The notes below the pieces were generated by a model that was not told the origin of the DNA, did no database searches, and saw nothing but the letters and a program-made list of their open reading frames with translations. The position numbers and the translations under genes were made by a program. From Podaxis mareebaensis (lineage: Eukaryota; Basidiomycota; Agaricomycetes; Agaricales; Agaricaceae), in contig JAEUWP010000505.1 in NCBI GenBank assembly GCA_018524725.1, forward strand, positions 1 through 21,415: a stretch of 21,415 nt of DNA, written 5' to 3'. Positions within the stretch are counted from its first letter, which is position 1. Each line of letters starts with the position of its first letter. Positions 1 through 11,931 of the stretch are shown here, piece after piece.

Positions 1-553
1 ATGTGAGGTGTTCGGTAGAATAGAGACCGGCATAGTGCAGGGGTGACGAGTTCCCACGGCCGGGTGGTGGTGGTAAAGATCAAAAGAAGTGCTAGTCTGT
101 CAACAGTCATGCAACCTCGACTGATACAGTGATCAACTGTCACTCGACACAGTTGTCTACCATGCCTGCTCTGCACCTCCAAATATCCTGAGAAAATCAG
201 TAAAAACACATCTGACATGTACCTGCATTTATTCTCAAAATTAGATAGATCGGCCAAAAAGTGCAGGATATTGGCTATGCTTTCAATGAAAATCCACCAA
301 TTTGAGGTTGTTATCACTTTTCGGCTCAGTCTATATGCACAGGATCCCCCAAACTCTGCATTAATTTACCTTCTATGGATAGATAGACATCTTTCCATTA
401 TCTGCACAAAATTCTGGGAGATTATACACTCAAGAGGAGGTATGGTTTATTGATTTCTGAGGCGTGACAGAGACTCTCTGCTGCTGGCATCCCATCAAAC
501 TTCGAAACTCCTCAGATGTTGGATTGATATGGGCGTGTCACACGCACGTCACA

Positions 554-570
554 CTGTGTCAAGTGACGGT
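554..570 (+). repeat. Internal copy of the 17-bp core repeat
   Basis: The 17 bases ctgtgtcaagtgacggt occur exactly here and again at 742-758, in the right terminal repeat. A related inverted copy lies at 137-152. Around this copy, cgtcac (547-552) and gtgacg (563-568) could form a small hairpin. Confidence 0.8.
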
Positions 571-741
571 AAATCCAGACTTGGCACCCTCAGGCAGTGG
601 AAGTGGAATAGCGTTCCAATCTTACGGATACCTTCTAATTTAATACCATATTCTTATGTAGGATACAATTTACTATAAGTATGCATATTTTTCCTTGACA
701 TTTGTCGCCAAAACGTAGCCAGAAAAAAATATCTTATTCTG

Positions 742-758
742 CTGTGTCAAGTGACGGT
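742..758 (+). repeat. Second exact copy of the 17-bp core repeat
   Basis: This is identical to 554-570 and lies 188 bp downstream in the same orientation. It is part of the longer inverted repeat 742-767 that pairs with 127-152. Confidence 0.8.
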
Positions 759-844
759 CGATCACTGTCCTTTGAAGAACACGCTCACGCTAAGATTGGG
801 TTGCTGAACTGTGACACCGGGTATCAGTTACATCAGATCCGTCA

Positions 845-907
845 ATGCAATCACTGCCTCTACTTTCCTCGTCGTCCATGATCGCCTATCCCACACATTC
901 ACTATGA
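845..907 (+). promoter_or_regulatory. Upstream ORF overlapping the NACHT start codon
   Basis: An ATG at 845 opens a 20-codon frame whose TGA (905-907) overlaps the proposed NACHT start (904-906) in the form ATGA. If the transcript begins upstream of 845, this uORF would be read first and could limit initiation at 904 or allow termination-reinitiation. The transcription start is unknown, so any role is inference. Confidence 0.35.
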
Positions 908-3900
908 ACCAGTTTGAGCAACGGGACGAGACGGGGGTCCACCCAGTGGGCCCTCTGGATCCTTCTGTGTATCGCTGCTTGAGCGGGCCCGCTGCTAACT
1001 CTTATGTCCATCAGCTCCAGACAACGCAATCACTCATATATCAAACATACCACTTCCCGACAAATCGGCATTCTCTAACACAGCCTACTGTAACTCTGGC
1101 CAATAACCCCTCATACGCACACCCGTCAGCTGGAGCTCATGCGCACCCATATCGATATGTGGCAACCCAGCCTGCCATCCATACCCCTCAACTCGTCTGG
1201 TCTGAATACTCTCCCAGTAACCTCTCCTTTCGTGTCCTTGGTCAACCTCCACCCCACTCAGGAAGTAACTTCCCTATGAGTCCGACGAGACCTTCTGCCT
1301 CTCATTGGACACTTGTGAGTGACCTAGCTCGTGCTGATGATATGCCCTGACTTGCCTTCAATGGCGTGTATATCAGCGTCCGATGCCCCAGCCCCTTCCT
1401 CCGACAATCCATCCCATTATGACTCAGTATCCTACATCTCAGACTGTAGCTCCTGCCAATCCCGGGCGTCCTGGTCATCAACCGTTACCTGTAAGCCTCA
1501 CCATCACCAGTCCCCACCCGAGGACGTGAGATGACATTTCCCTTGAATAGTATCAATACCCAGGGTATTATCGAAGGTCAGGATTAACTCCAAATATAGG
1601 AGAGCTTCCCAACGACCCCCACGGTCCTGTGATACACGACTTCACGATGAACGACGCCAGCAGTTTCGAGAATTGTAAGCAATGCTGGCTGCATTGTTTC
1701 TCTGTGCTCACCTATATCCGATAGTGGATGTGCAAGCATCTGAGAAGCACACAGTACCAAGCGTTGGTCCAGAGTATCAACACCATAGAAGCAGGCAAGA
1801 CTTGCAAGGAGCTCCAAGAACAGGAGGAATATTTAGCGGCGCTCATCACTTCGTCGTCAATGGCTCTATCATGACTGATTCTGATACCTCCAACAATAGT
1901 AAGGGAACCCACTTTCTGAATCGGTGCTATGCTGAATATTCCCAATACTAGTCATGCAGGAACTTATGAAGCATACAATACTGGGCGCCGCCTTCGATTC
2001 CTCTGCGCGTGATCCTCCTCCTCGATGTCACCCCAGGACTCGGTTGGAAATTGTACAACGAGTGCAGAACTTCATCGTTGATCGCACCAAGAACAAAAGG
2101 ATGCTTTGGCTGGTCGGGCCTGCTGGTGCCGGCAAGTCAGCAATCATGCAAACCCTTGCCGAGAGTACGTCCAAAGCCACCACGGACATCGTGTTGGGTG
2201 CATCCCTCTTCTTTTCAATCAACGAACGTGATGACGGCCGCAAAACCTTCACGACTATCGCTTATCAAATTGCAGTCAGAAACATCTCTTACCGTCAATT
2301 TGTCCAGAATGAAGTGTCGAATGACCCAAGTTTGCTGCAAAAGTCAATTGCAGCACAGTTCGACAAGTTTATTGTCGAGCCATTTGTGCAACGCCCAATA
2401 GGCACTGGCCGACAGCAGTTCCTAATCATCATTGACGGTTTAGATGAGTGCAACGGCAATCGCATACAATGCGAGATCCTTGCCCTTATCTCGTACCTGT
2501 CTATCAAACATCCTGCTGCGCCTCTCGTCTGGATAATCGCTAGTCGCCCAGAGCCTCATATCACTTCCTTCTTTTCTCGGCCCAATACCATCTCGAGTTA
2601 TGAGAAAGAGGAAATTACTATTGACTCAGATGAGGCCCGTCGAGATGTCGAACGCTATCTCCGCACCGAATTGGAGAAAATCCGAATCAACTCTCCAGCC
2701 CTTGCACGTGCTACGCAGTGGCCAATGGAACATGATCTCTTGAGGATCACCGTTGCTGCTGACGGCTTATTCGCCTTCGCCTCGACCATTGTCGGGTTTA
2801 TCGGTGATCCAACCAATGGGAACCCTGTATCCCAGCTCAAGCAGGTTCTTAATTTTATCAATGAGAAGATGGCCCGGTTGGAAGGGAACGAATCAAAACC
2901 TATGGCCGGGCTGGATGCACTCTATAGACGAATACTTTTTCAAGTACCCCAGGCTGTTCTGCGAGACGCCAAAAGGCTGTTGCTTCTCGCAATGGATGAT
3001 GATAAATGGAAGATGGCTGAAGCTTGTGACTGGTTAGCGATGACACCCGATGTGGTATACGGTGCCCTTCACCACCTCCATTCGGTCCTCCGTGTTCCTA
3101 CGTGGGAAGAGGCCGAGCAAGAACGAGTCGAGTTTTTCCACGTATCGTTCCGTGAACACCTTGCAGACTTTGAACGGTCGGGGATGTTTTTGGATGCTGA
3201 CCAGGAGCTGAGAGACTTGAACTTACAGTGTGCGGTTAGAATCCTGAAGGAGATACCGGGCGGTACGTTTTCTACATTCCTCGTCTCCCAGGTTGGCAAC
3301 TGAGCCATGTTTGGAACTTGCAACAGCCCTGGAGGATGAAACACCTTCCAGTCAAATTTCCCTTTATTGGCCGCATCACAACATGTCCCGAGCAAGTATT
3401 CAAAACAAGCTACATAGCAGAGCAGGTGTTCATATTGTCAACAATCTTCTTGAACACGGATATTGTAGCCCAGATTTGATTCCTGCTCTGAGGGTCATCC
3501 CGACCCAGACCTATTACATTGATGATTTTGATTTTTGGTCGCGCAACCGTGATCGCTTTTGTGACTTTCTGTTTGTAAGTCTTTTGATTATTCTCCGTGG
3601 CGTACACTTTGGATATCTAAGCCATCCTATAGCACGACGACAGACATTCAGAGCTCAGGAAATACCACGTTCTTGAGGATATGCCTCTTGGGATGTTCGA
3701 CGAGAATAATATTGATGCAGACTTTTTAGTACACATCCGCTATCAGACTCGACGCCTCACAGTTTTCAACGCACCCTTTGAGGAGTGGTGCGGGGGTAAA
3801 CATCGGGTGAGTTCCGATCCAGCCCTGGTTTAGATTCTGTCGTTGATTGAAGTTGCAGTATGACACACATGGCCCTTCGGATAGTGATGGGGAACGAGTA

Positions 3901-4167
3901 TGGACAGGGTCACTCCCCGCCCAGATTCACGATTTAGCTGAGCCAGGTGAGGCGCCATGCGAATGCATGAGATACATCTTGCGGAATCTCGAATATGGGA
4001 AAATACACACACCAGATCACTCCGTCACAACATACATGGATATTGACCGTTTTGGTTGGGTGGCCTACGAATTCACCGACCGGGAAGACGAGCTAGCGCA
4101 GTGGACATATATCGTACCATATTGTTTTCCACAAGCCCTGGTCATGGACAGAAATGTCACGAGCTAG
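904..4167 (+). CDS. STAND NTPase with NACHT domain (fungal NLR-like), 8 exons, 954 aa
   Basis: Proposed exons: 904-1314, 1377-1490, 1551-1674, 1725-1898, 1952-3262, 3327-3574, 3633-3806, 3859-4167. Phases join throughout and introns are 50-64 nt. Residues 1-215 or so are rich in Pro, Gln, Ser and His. A short IFSGAHHFVVNG motif precedes the NACHT, as I recall from mushroom NACHT proteins. The Walker A GPAGAGKS is at about 330-337, Walker B FLIIIDGLDEC at about 431-441, followed by WIIASRPEPH. A helical segment with FFHVSFREHLADF comes next. Residues 712-954 are unrecognised and show no WD40, ankyrin or TPR repeats. Known: fungal NACHT STAND proteins are signal-driven NTPases, several acting in non-self recognition and cell death. 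Inferred: this is such a sensor or switch, ligand unknown. An ATG start upstream in frame was not seen. The donor at 3263 (gtacgt) with acceptor 3326 is the least certain junction, chosen to keep the conserved-looking downstream frame open. Confidence 0.87.
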
Positions 4168-4180
4168 TTACATAGTGACT

Positions 4181-4200
4181 AGCATATACTAGCATATACT
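4181..4200 (+). repeat. Tandem 10-bp duplication
   Basis: The decamer agcatatact occurs twice back to back, just after the NACHT stop codon. It is probably a minor slippage duplication in the 3' flank. The rest of 4168-4524, between the converging NACHT and cdk1 genes, shows no gene. Confidence 0.7.
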
Positions 4201-4524
4201 ACATGTTGCTTGTCACGATTTATCCATAATACGTCTCCACTTTCATTATCTCGGCAGAATGAAGACTAGGTATATCGATGTGTAGGGAATGATCTCTGCC
4301 AGGGTGTGAACTCTACCAACCCATGTGGATACTCAATGCTTTACTGATCCGTACGCTATCACGGCTAGAATTCACAAAAAGCAGAACAAAACAAAGATGT
4401 GCTTATGGAAGTGCAGTCTGTGAGGAGAGACGTCGAGTGTAAAATATTATCATAAGCCTTGGAAAACGTTCTAATATTCAGAGTATTGTATATAGATCGA
4501 TCAGTGTTCGCGAAGATTCAGCTA

Positions 4525-6498
<1,974 letters not shown>

Positions 6499-6502
<4 letters not shown>

Positions 6503-6525
6503 GGGAGCATCAGCACAAAAGACAT
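6499..6525 (-). promoter_or_regulatory. Upstream ORF overlapping the cdk1 start codon
   Basis: An ATG at 6523-6525 (minus) opens an 8-codon frame (MSFVLMLP) whose TGA overlaps the cdk1 ATG as ATGA. The same frame stays open to a further ATG at 6685-6687. It would matter only if the cdk1 mRNA starts upstream of 6525, which cannot be judged here. Confidence 0.3.
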
Positions 6526-6839
6526 GAGTGCCCTCCAAGGCAACACCCACCGTTCCATGGCAGTGCGGCAACGAAGAGAGGGGTGTGTGGAGAGAGATTT
6601 TAAGGGAAAGAAACTAGAGAGTGTGGAATAAAGGGGGGAAGTCGCAGGGGTCAGGGCAACCAGGAGAAAAAGCAAATAGGAAGACAAGATGGGCGGGGAA
6701 AGGAGAGCCAGATCGCGTAATACCTGATCGATGGCCCATCCAGTAATTCTCTCTCAAATTCTATTCTTCTACGTTGTCATAACAATACATCTACTCTATA
6801 TCGCGACCATCCTAACCCCACCCTCAGATCTATAGAAGC
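6526..6839. other. Intergenic spacer between gpn1 and cdk1
   Basis: About 315 bp separate the gpn1 stop from the cdk1 uORF and start. The stretch must hold the gpn1 3' end and the cdk1 promoter. The minus strand has C- and T-rich tracts (for example around 6590-6680), common in fungal promoters. No TATA box or other gene was recognised. Confidence 0.5.
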
Positions 6840-8542
6840 TTACCCCGGTCGTGGCCAGCTGACGTTTTCATCCCCATATCGTCGCGCTCGTGTCACGTCA
6901 ATGTATTCTCCTGGATATCGCTCGTCACCTGTTACCGTGTCAGCGCCACAATAATTCAAATATCGAGAGATGTACTCACTCCTGTCGATGATATTAATCT
7001 CTGTGTCGTCATCTTCCTCCTCTTCCTCAGGGTCCCAACGATCGTTCAATGGCCCTTGAGGGTTCTTTGCTCGGTCAATCGCTAGATCTTTGAGTAGCCG
7101 ATTCATGGAGTCTTCCTTGACCTCCTGCAGCGTCTTTTCTCTCTGCTTCCTCGCTCTTTCTAGCTCCGGGAGATATTCTCTGAAACACACGGATGAATTG
7201 GTCATCCGAATCCCGGGAGGCTAAATTAGTACTTACCTCTCATATTCTTCCCGCGAAGCATCAACTGCTTCAAAGAAGTTTTTCACACCGTCTCCGGTTA
7301 CACTTGATACACCGACAGCCTAATGAAACAGGACAACGTCAGTCGCTATCAGTGTATCAAACATAATGGACTACTGGACCTTGAGATTCTTGTAGAATTC
7401 ATCCAGCACTAGGCTCATGCTGTTCATTAAGCTATTCATATACGTAGGCTCGCCCTCCGAATCCCTCGCGCCCTCATGCGTTGCAAGGGCCGCCTGGAAC
7501 TCTTCGAAATCCGACATCCAATCCAATGCGAACTGATGCGGTTGTACATCAGTCTTGTTGAATACCAGAATAAAGGGCAGCTTCGTCTTGTACAGGATAC
7601 TGCAAAAGATGCATCAATGTCGCAGCATATATAAGGTGCATCCACATCACTCAAGCAACCTGAAACTCACCTACAGGCGTAAAGCATGTTCGACATAAAA
7701 GTAGCAGGCGCAGTCGTTCGAGGCGTATCAATGATATACGCCACTACAGTCGGCAAGGAAGATGCCACTGCATCTGTAATAATAGCGCCAGAAGCCGACC
7801 AGGTGAATATCTCAATCTGCCCCGGCGTATCAAGTATCACATAACTGCGAAAGAACAAAGCATGGCGCATATAATTGGTTAGACGAGTATCGGGGCCGGA
7901 GAGGAGTAGAGATGACAACGTACTCAACGTCCTCAGCCCTTTTCTCCACTAATTCTAACACCTGATCGAATTTCGTCGTGAAAAGGTTCAGTGCTGTTAA
8001 GATCCCCCCGTTCGGGCCTAGGTTGTATCTATCAAGCGCGGAGCAATGACCACATAAGCATATCAGCTGTGTCCGATGATTAACAAGAGATCCACCAAAT
8101 GAAACTCGAGCGAAAAAGTCGGCAAAGCAGGGTCGAAGAATGACAGTATTGATCCACCAGCTGCACGCTAACGTCCTTCCTATGTCACCATCCAAACCCC
8201 GCAGCTTTGTCACCGTGCCTGACATCCCCCAGCAAGCCAACGCCCGCAGAAGAAAAAGAACAAAAGAACTCACTGCTTCATGACCTCTCCATAATTAACC
8301 GTATCTCGAATGTCAATGTTCGCTTCATATGGCACAAACGAGACTGCAGGGTCCAGATTCAGGATATAAGGCGGGTTCGGCGGGTTCTGCGAATGCAAGT
8401 ACGAATTTATTCTCTGCACGAATGTCGATTTGCCCGCGCCAGCCATGCCGATTGTGATTATGCATATCGGTTTTTTTCTGTCTACAGTTGACGACGTCGC
8501 TGATGTTGATGCGGGGTTATTGGATGTGTTTGAAGATGACAT
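6840..8542 (-). CDS. gpn1: GPN-loop GTPase 1 (Npa3/XAB1 family), 7 exons, 379 aa
   Basis: Gpn1/Npa3 GTPases work as dimers, often with Gpn3, in assembly and nuclear import of RNA polymerase II. Exons in coding order: 8274-8542, 7924-8028, 7671-7844, 7380-7599, 7237-7319, 6980-7179, 6840-6928. A Ser/Thr/Asn-rich N-terminus leads to the P-loop GMAGAGKS at 32-39. The diagnostic Gly-Pro-Asn loop GPNGG is at 94-98, the G3 motif DTPGQ at 130-134 and the G4 motif NKTD at 197-200. The C-terminal tail is charged, with an acidic run (EEEEEDDD), and ends SWPRPG. Intron 1 is long (245 nt). Intron 4 uses a weak donor (gtccag after position 7380), yet gives the expected [10 protein letters not shown] join. 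ATG 8542 is the first in-frame ATG. The preceding in-frame codon is ATA, preceded by GTG. All catalytic motifs are present. Confidence 0.95.
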
Positions 8543-8871
8543 TATCACAAATGGTGGCTATTTGATGCCTTTTTTCCCTTATGTGAAGAGATGGTTGAAG
8601 AAGAAAGAACTCCAATGGAGAGCAAGTGCATGACCATGATGATGCAAGTGTTATGATTTGATAAAGTGTTCGTGGGAAGGACCGTTTTCCCCATCAAGGT
8701 CTTCAGACTCCGACGACACTGATTAGACAATGAAGAGTGGTATATTACAGTGACTACTAGCACAAAACTCCAAAACCATTGAGCGAAAATCGTCATAGAA
8801 ATAAATAAAACCACCAATTAACCACAAAAAGTCACACACCCCGATTTAGAGTAGCCGATGACATGGGCGCA
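8543..8871. other. Spacer between the DUF6533 gene and gpn1
   Basis: This 329-bp gap separates the stop of the upstream minus-strand gene from the gpn1 start. I see no gene, repeat or clear core promoter element in it. It should contain the gpn1 promoter. Confidence 0.5.
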
Positions 8872-10655
8872 TCAATGACCATCTGAAGTAGTAGCATACT
8901 TGTCAGATCGGCAGCCCACCTCAGACAACCAACAATCTCCGCCGCTCAGCTGAGGCAATCCATATTGTCCGGGATGTGATATCCCATCCATATGCATCAT
9001 TGTCCGTCGTTTAATCACCGACTCTTTTCGAAGGCTGAGCACCAGCCGCGACACTGTCGCAGTACTCGTCGCGCACCCGAAGCTAATGACACACTTGTGT
9101 AAGGTTTCCAAGGACACCAATCACACCGGAGCACCTACCACAAACTAGTAAATATAAGTGGTGCCTATGTGGTAGTAAAAAAGCGTTGTAAGCGTTCCCA
9201 TCAGACGGAGTGGGAAGTGAGACGGAATACCGACCGGTGCAGAGGCAGTAATGAGTAGGTTCGCTACGCGAAAAACTTCGGCACCAGACGAAAATAGCAG
9301 AGAAGGGCAGAATGGCGGTCAAAAGGAATCGGAACAAGCGATGGAATGATGAAGCAATGGTTAGCTGCTGTTAGATTACCTGAGCGTGTTATGAGAGACG
9401 CACTAAACAGAAGCTAAACGATGATGAAGTTATTCACTAGCCAGGTTCCGAGCACCACAAGAAAGCTTACCAAAATATAAATAAAACCATCGTTAAGGAG
9501 ATAGTTCAAGAGGTTCCTATTCTCCATATCCCGGGAACGAATATAGGTGCTCCACATAATCAGGATGAGCATCACAGCTTCAAACATAACCTTTCGCGAC
9601 CGAGATCAGATAGGCCCCTGGGCGCATCCAAAACGAGTTGCTTACGGTCGGGATGTACAACGCGGGAAGGATACTGCGTCTTCTTGTAGAACAGAGAAAC
9701 GCGTGTGTGTCCCTATCTCCCAAGAACTCGAAATGTTCTACACAAGTCGTATTTCATTAGCCCGCTTCATGATATGTAAGGGAAGGATAATTACCAGTCG
9801 CTTTTACCATGATAGCAACCGTGCAACCCATTGTCATTGCTTGCATAACGAGGTAAAACAAGGACGTCCATTTCATCACATTTCGTTTCCGGTCATTAAG
9901 GATCCAGACGCGTAGAAGGATCAAAACTGGGAACCATGCACGTCAGGGTCTGTCGGTTCTTGATTAGAGCTTACGAACAATTTTCGACTCCAACCACGAG
10001 TATAAAAAGTGCAGCCTAACAAAGCTATCAGCTGCGGAGATATGGGAAGGACATCTTAACTCACTGCCACATTGAACCACACTTTGCAGCTACCAGGACA
10101 TAAGTCCGCGTTGAACGGATCCGATACAACCGTCGTAACTTACAACTATGTATAATTAAGGAGAATCAGTTTCATGTGGGCGGGTAACTTCAATGTTACG
10201 TACATTTTGAGGGAGAGAAACATTGCTGTAACTTTGTTCTGTCAGTGGTCACCCCGAGAGTGTTACGTCAAGACAAAACTTGCGGTTGGCGAGAAACGGA
10301 ACCCACGATATGCGTTTATGAACAGCGCAGCAGGCATAATGTAACGAACCAGCAAGAACGAAACCTTGGGCGCGGACAATTTGGCGTTCCAGATGTACTC
10401 GACTTCATCATCCACCAACAGGAGATGGTCGTACAGAAGGACCTACGCCCAGACGGTTAGCAAGGTCCATACCGCCTGTGGATGAGCACGTTCCTGGTAA
10501 CGCTTACCGAAATACCAATAGCTGCATCAGCCATAGTACACGATATCACAGAAGTTAGGCTGAACTGGGAGAGTGAAAGCGCCAGAGAACTCACCATTGA
10601 AATATCTCGCAACCGTCGCCTGCATTAATGTAAACACCATTCCATCTTGTTCCAT
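8872..10655 (-). CDS. Fungal multi-pass membrane protein of the DUF6533 type, 12 exons, about 321 aa
   Basis: Proposed exons: 10595-10655, 10508-10521, 10307-10442, 10065-10138, 9979-10015, 9795-9926, 9646-9737, 9471-9590, 9380-9413, 9235-9263, 9139-9164, 8872-9082. Family-like landmarks are YDHLLLVDDEVEYIW near the N-terminus, CKVWF, LILLRVWIL, a hydrophobic helix ending in IYIL, and SRLVLSLRKE before a hydrophilic tail of about 50 residues. Roughly seven hydrophobic segments fit DUF6533 proteins, abundant in Agaricomycetes and of unknown function. Five exons are under 40 nt (14, 37, 34, 29 and 26 nt). The join between 10307 and 10138 is least certain. The acceptor used there (ttgtaag) is poor, and an extra exon near 10191-10231 is possible. 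The start is the first ATG after an in-frame stop. Confidence 0.8.
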
Positions 10656-11931
10656 GTTTGTTTACGTCCAAGGAGGCAAGTGGCAGCCAGCTACGACGAG
10701 TCAAGTTTGCTGGACAGTGCTCAAAGCCTAGAGGCAGTCCTAGCGACGAGGGTCGCGCTGAACAGACGAGGGAGGGCAGGGTATAAACGGGTCTATCTAT
10801 AGCTTGCCTATATAGTTGGGGAGGAAGCAATTGGTCGTCGGAACGTCAAACTTGAAACACCCTGTAAATATGATATGCACTCTGATATGGTCAAGCCACG
10901 CCTCATCAGCTTTGGAGACCCTTGTTCCCATGTATGGCGCTGAAGGGTCCACGGCATGACGAGAGTAGTCCAATCGGGGAATTAGGCTCCTACCCTCCAA
11001 TCTACTTAAGCGCTGAGTGTGAAAATAGTGCTGATAGGAACTGTAGTTAGAGGTAGTCTATCGTGCCTTCTGGACTTGCAGGAACGGCTCCTAGCTAACT
11101 GTTACATTTAGGTGGAACTACTTTCGGTTTCGTTTCGGTTGGGGCACTATTTGTGGCGTGCACAGTGACCTATAAGTAAATTCCGCTTCTGGGACTGATT
11201 AACCTGCAGAACTATGGAGTACTCGCCTTAGACTCTCCACAGAATCAAAAAAAATATCGCACCCAAGCTTCCATCTCGGTGGCGTTTATGTGTAAACCGT
11301 AGAGCGTTGTTGGCTAACCTGTCGAGTCAGAATTCCCACCGCAGCGAGATCCCCTTTTACCGGACCGGAGTGAAGACCAAACTTGATGCTACTACAAGTG
11401 GTGATCGTGAGCATGTCACAACTTCTACCCTGGCGATTCATTCAATGAATGCCGCATGCCGAGTAGTGCGGCTGCGTTGATCAATGGGATGATTGATCGT
11501 TTCTTTACACCAGACTACAAAAGGACAGCTATAGTTGATGTGTCCTTGAACGATGGGACGAAGAAATGAGCGCTTTTGGGCTTCAGCCTGGATAAGGCTC
11601 CGGCGATGGTAACAGGCCGGGCTACGATTGCTAGCGAGACCCTCAAAAACTCGGAATAACATTTGTCATCACGCCGGTACTATAAATGATTATGAGCGCC
11701 AGGCAATCTTATTGTATTGCACCTTGGGAGGTGATATGCCTACGAGGATGATCAGAAGGAACTGAGCGATATTAGTAAAGGTCTTTGTGAGATCCGCTTG
11801 AAAGTGACTGTCCTAAACGAAGAAATGGGTTACTGTATATCACGTGTCCATTGGTTACTATTGACTCACACGTGAGACATCGCAATCTTGGTGGTGCTGC
11901 GGAGTGATTATCACTTCTCCTATTTACCACC
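10656..11931. other. Long intergenic region between divergent genes
   Basis: About 1.28 kb lies between the start of the DUF6533 gene (minus) and the SRA gene (plus). The small open frames on both strands show no recognisable motif or convincing splice joins. It should hold both promoters. The site cluster at 11841-11874 belongs to the SRA side. Confidence 0.5.
11841..11874 (+). promoter_or_regulatory. Promoter site cluster: two CACGTG, CCAAT and TGACTCA
   Basis: Four textbook sites fall within 34 bp, starting 58 bp before the SRA start codon. They are CACGTG at 11841-11846, an inverted CCAAT (attgg, 11850-11854), a Gcn4/AP-1 type TGACTCA at 11862-11868, and a second CACGTG at 11869-11874 directly abutting it. 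Known: these bind bHLH, HAP/NF-Y and bZIP factors respectively. Use in this organism is inference. Confidence 0.5.

Larger units (their letters stand above)
126..768. mobile_element. Candidate MITE-like element with imperfect terminal inverted repeats
   Basis: Positions 127-152 are an inverted match to 742-767, identical at 23 of 26 bases. One matching base outside each end makes the element about 643 bp. Similarity stops abruptly on both sides. A third copy of the repeat core lies inside at 554-570, in the same orientation as the right end. The interior has no transposase-like frame, which suits a non-autonomous element. I see no clear target-site duplication, so the exact ends and the superfamily are unknown. 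It could instead be a cluster of regulatory or structural repeats. Confidence 0.45.
1..903. other. Mostly non-coding left flank
   Basis: No convincing coding exon was found on either strand. The open frames are short and resemble no family I know. The stretch holds the inverted-repeat element at 126-768 and, near its right end, the probable 5' leader of the NACHT gene that starts at 904. A gene ending off the left edge cannot be excluded. Confidence 0.5.

Noticed and set aside
10797..11000. Minus-strand 67-codon frame starting with ATG upstream of the DUF6533 gene
   Set aside because: The DUF6533 model already has a complete N-terminus at 10655 with an in-frame stop before it. This frame has no recognisable motif.
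11438..11662. Minus-strand 74-codon frame
   Set aside because: There is no family similarity, no convincing splice partners, and the composition is unlike the neighbouring genes.
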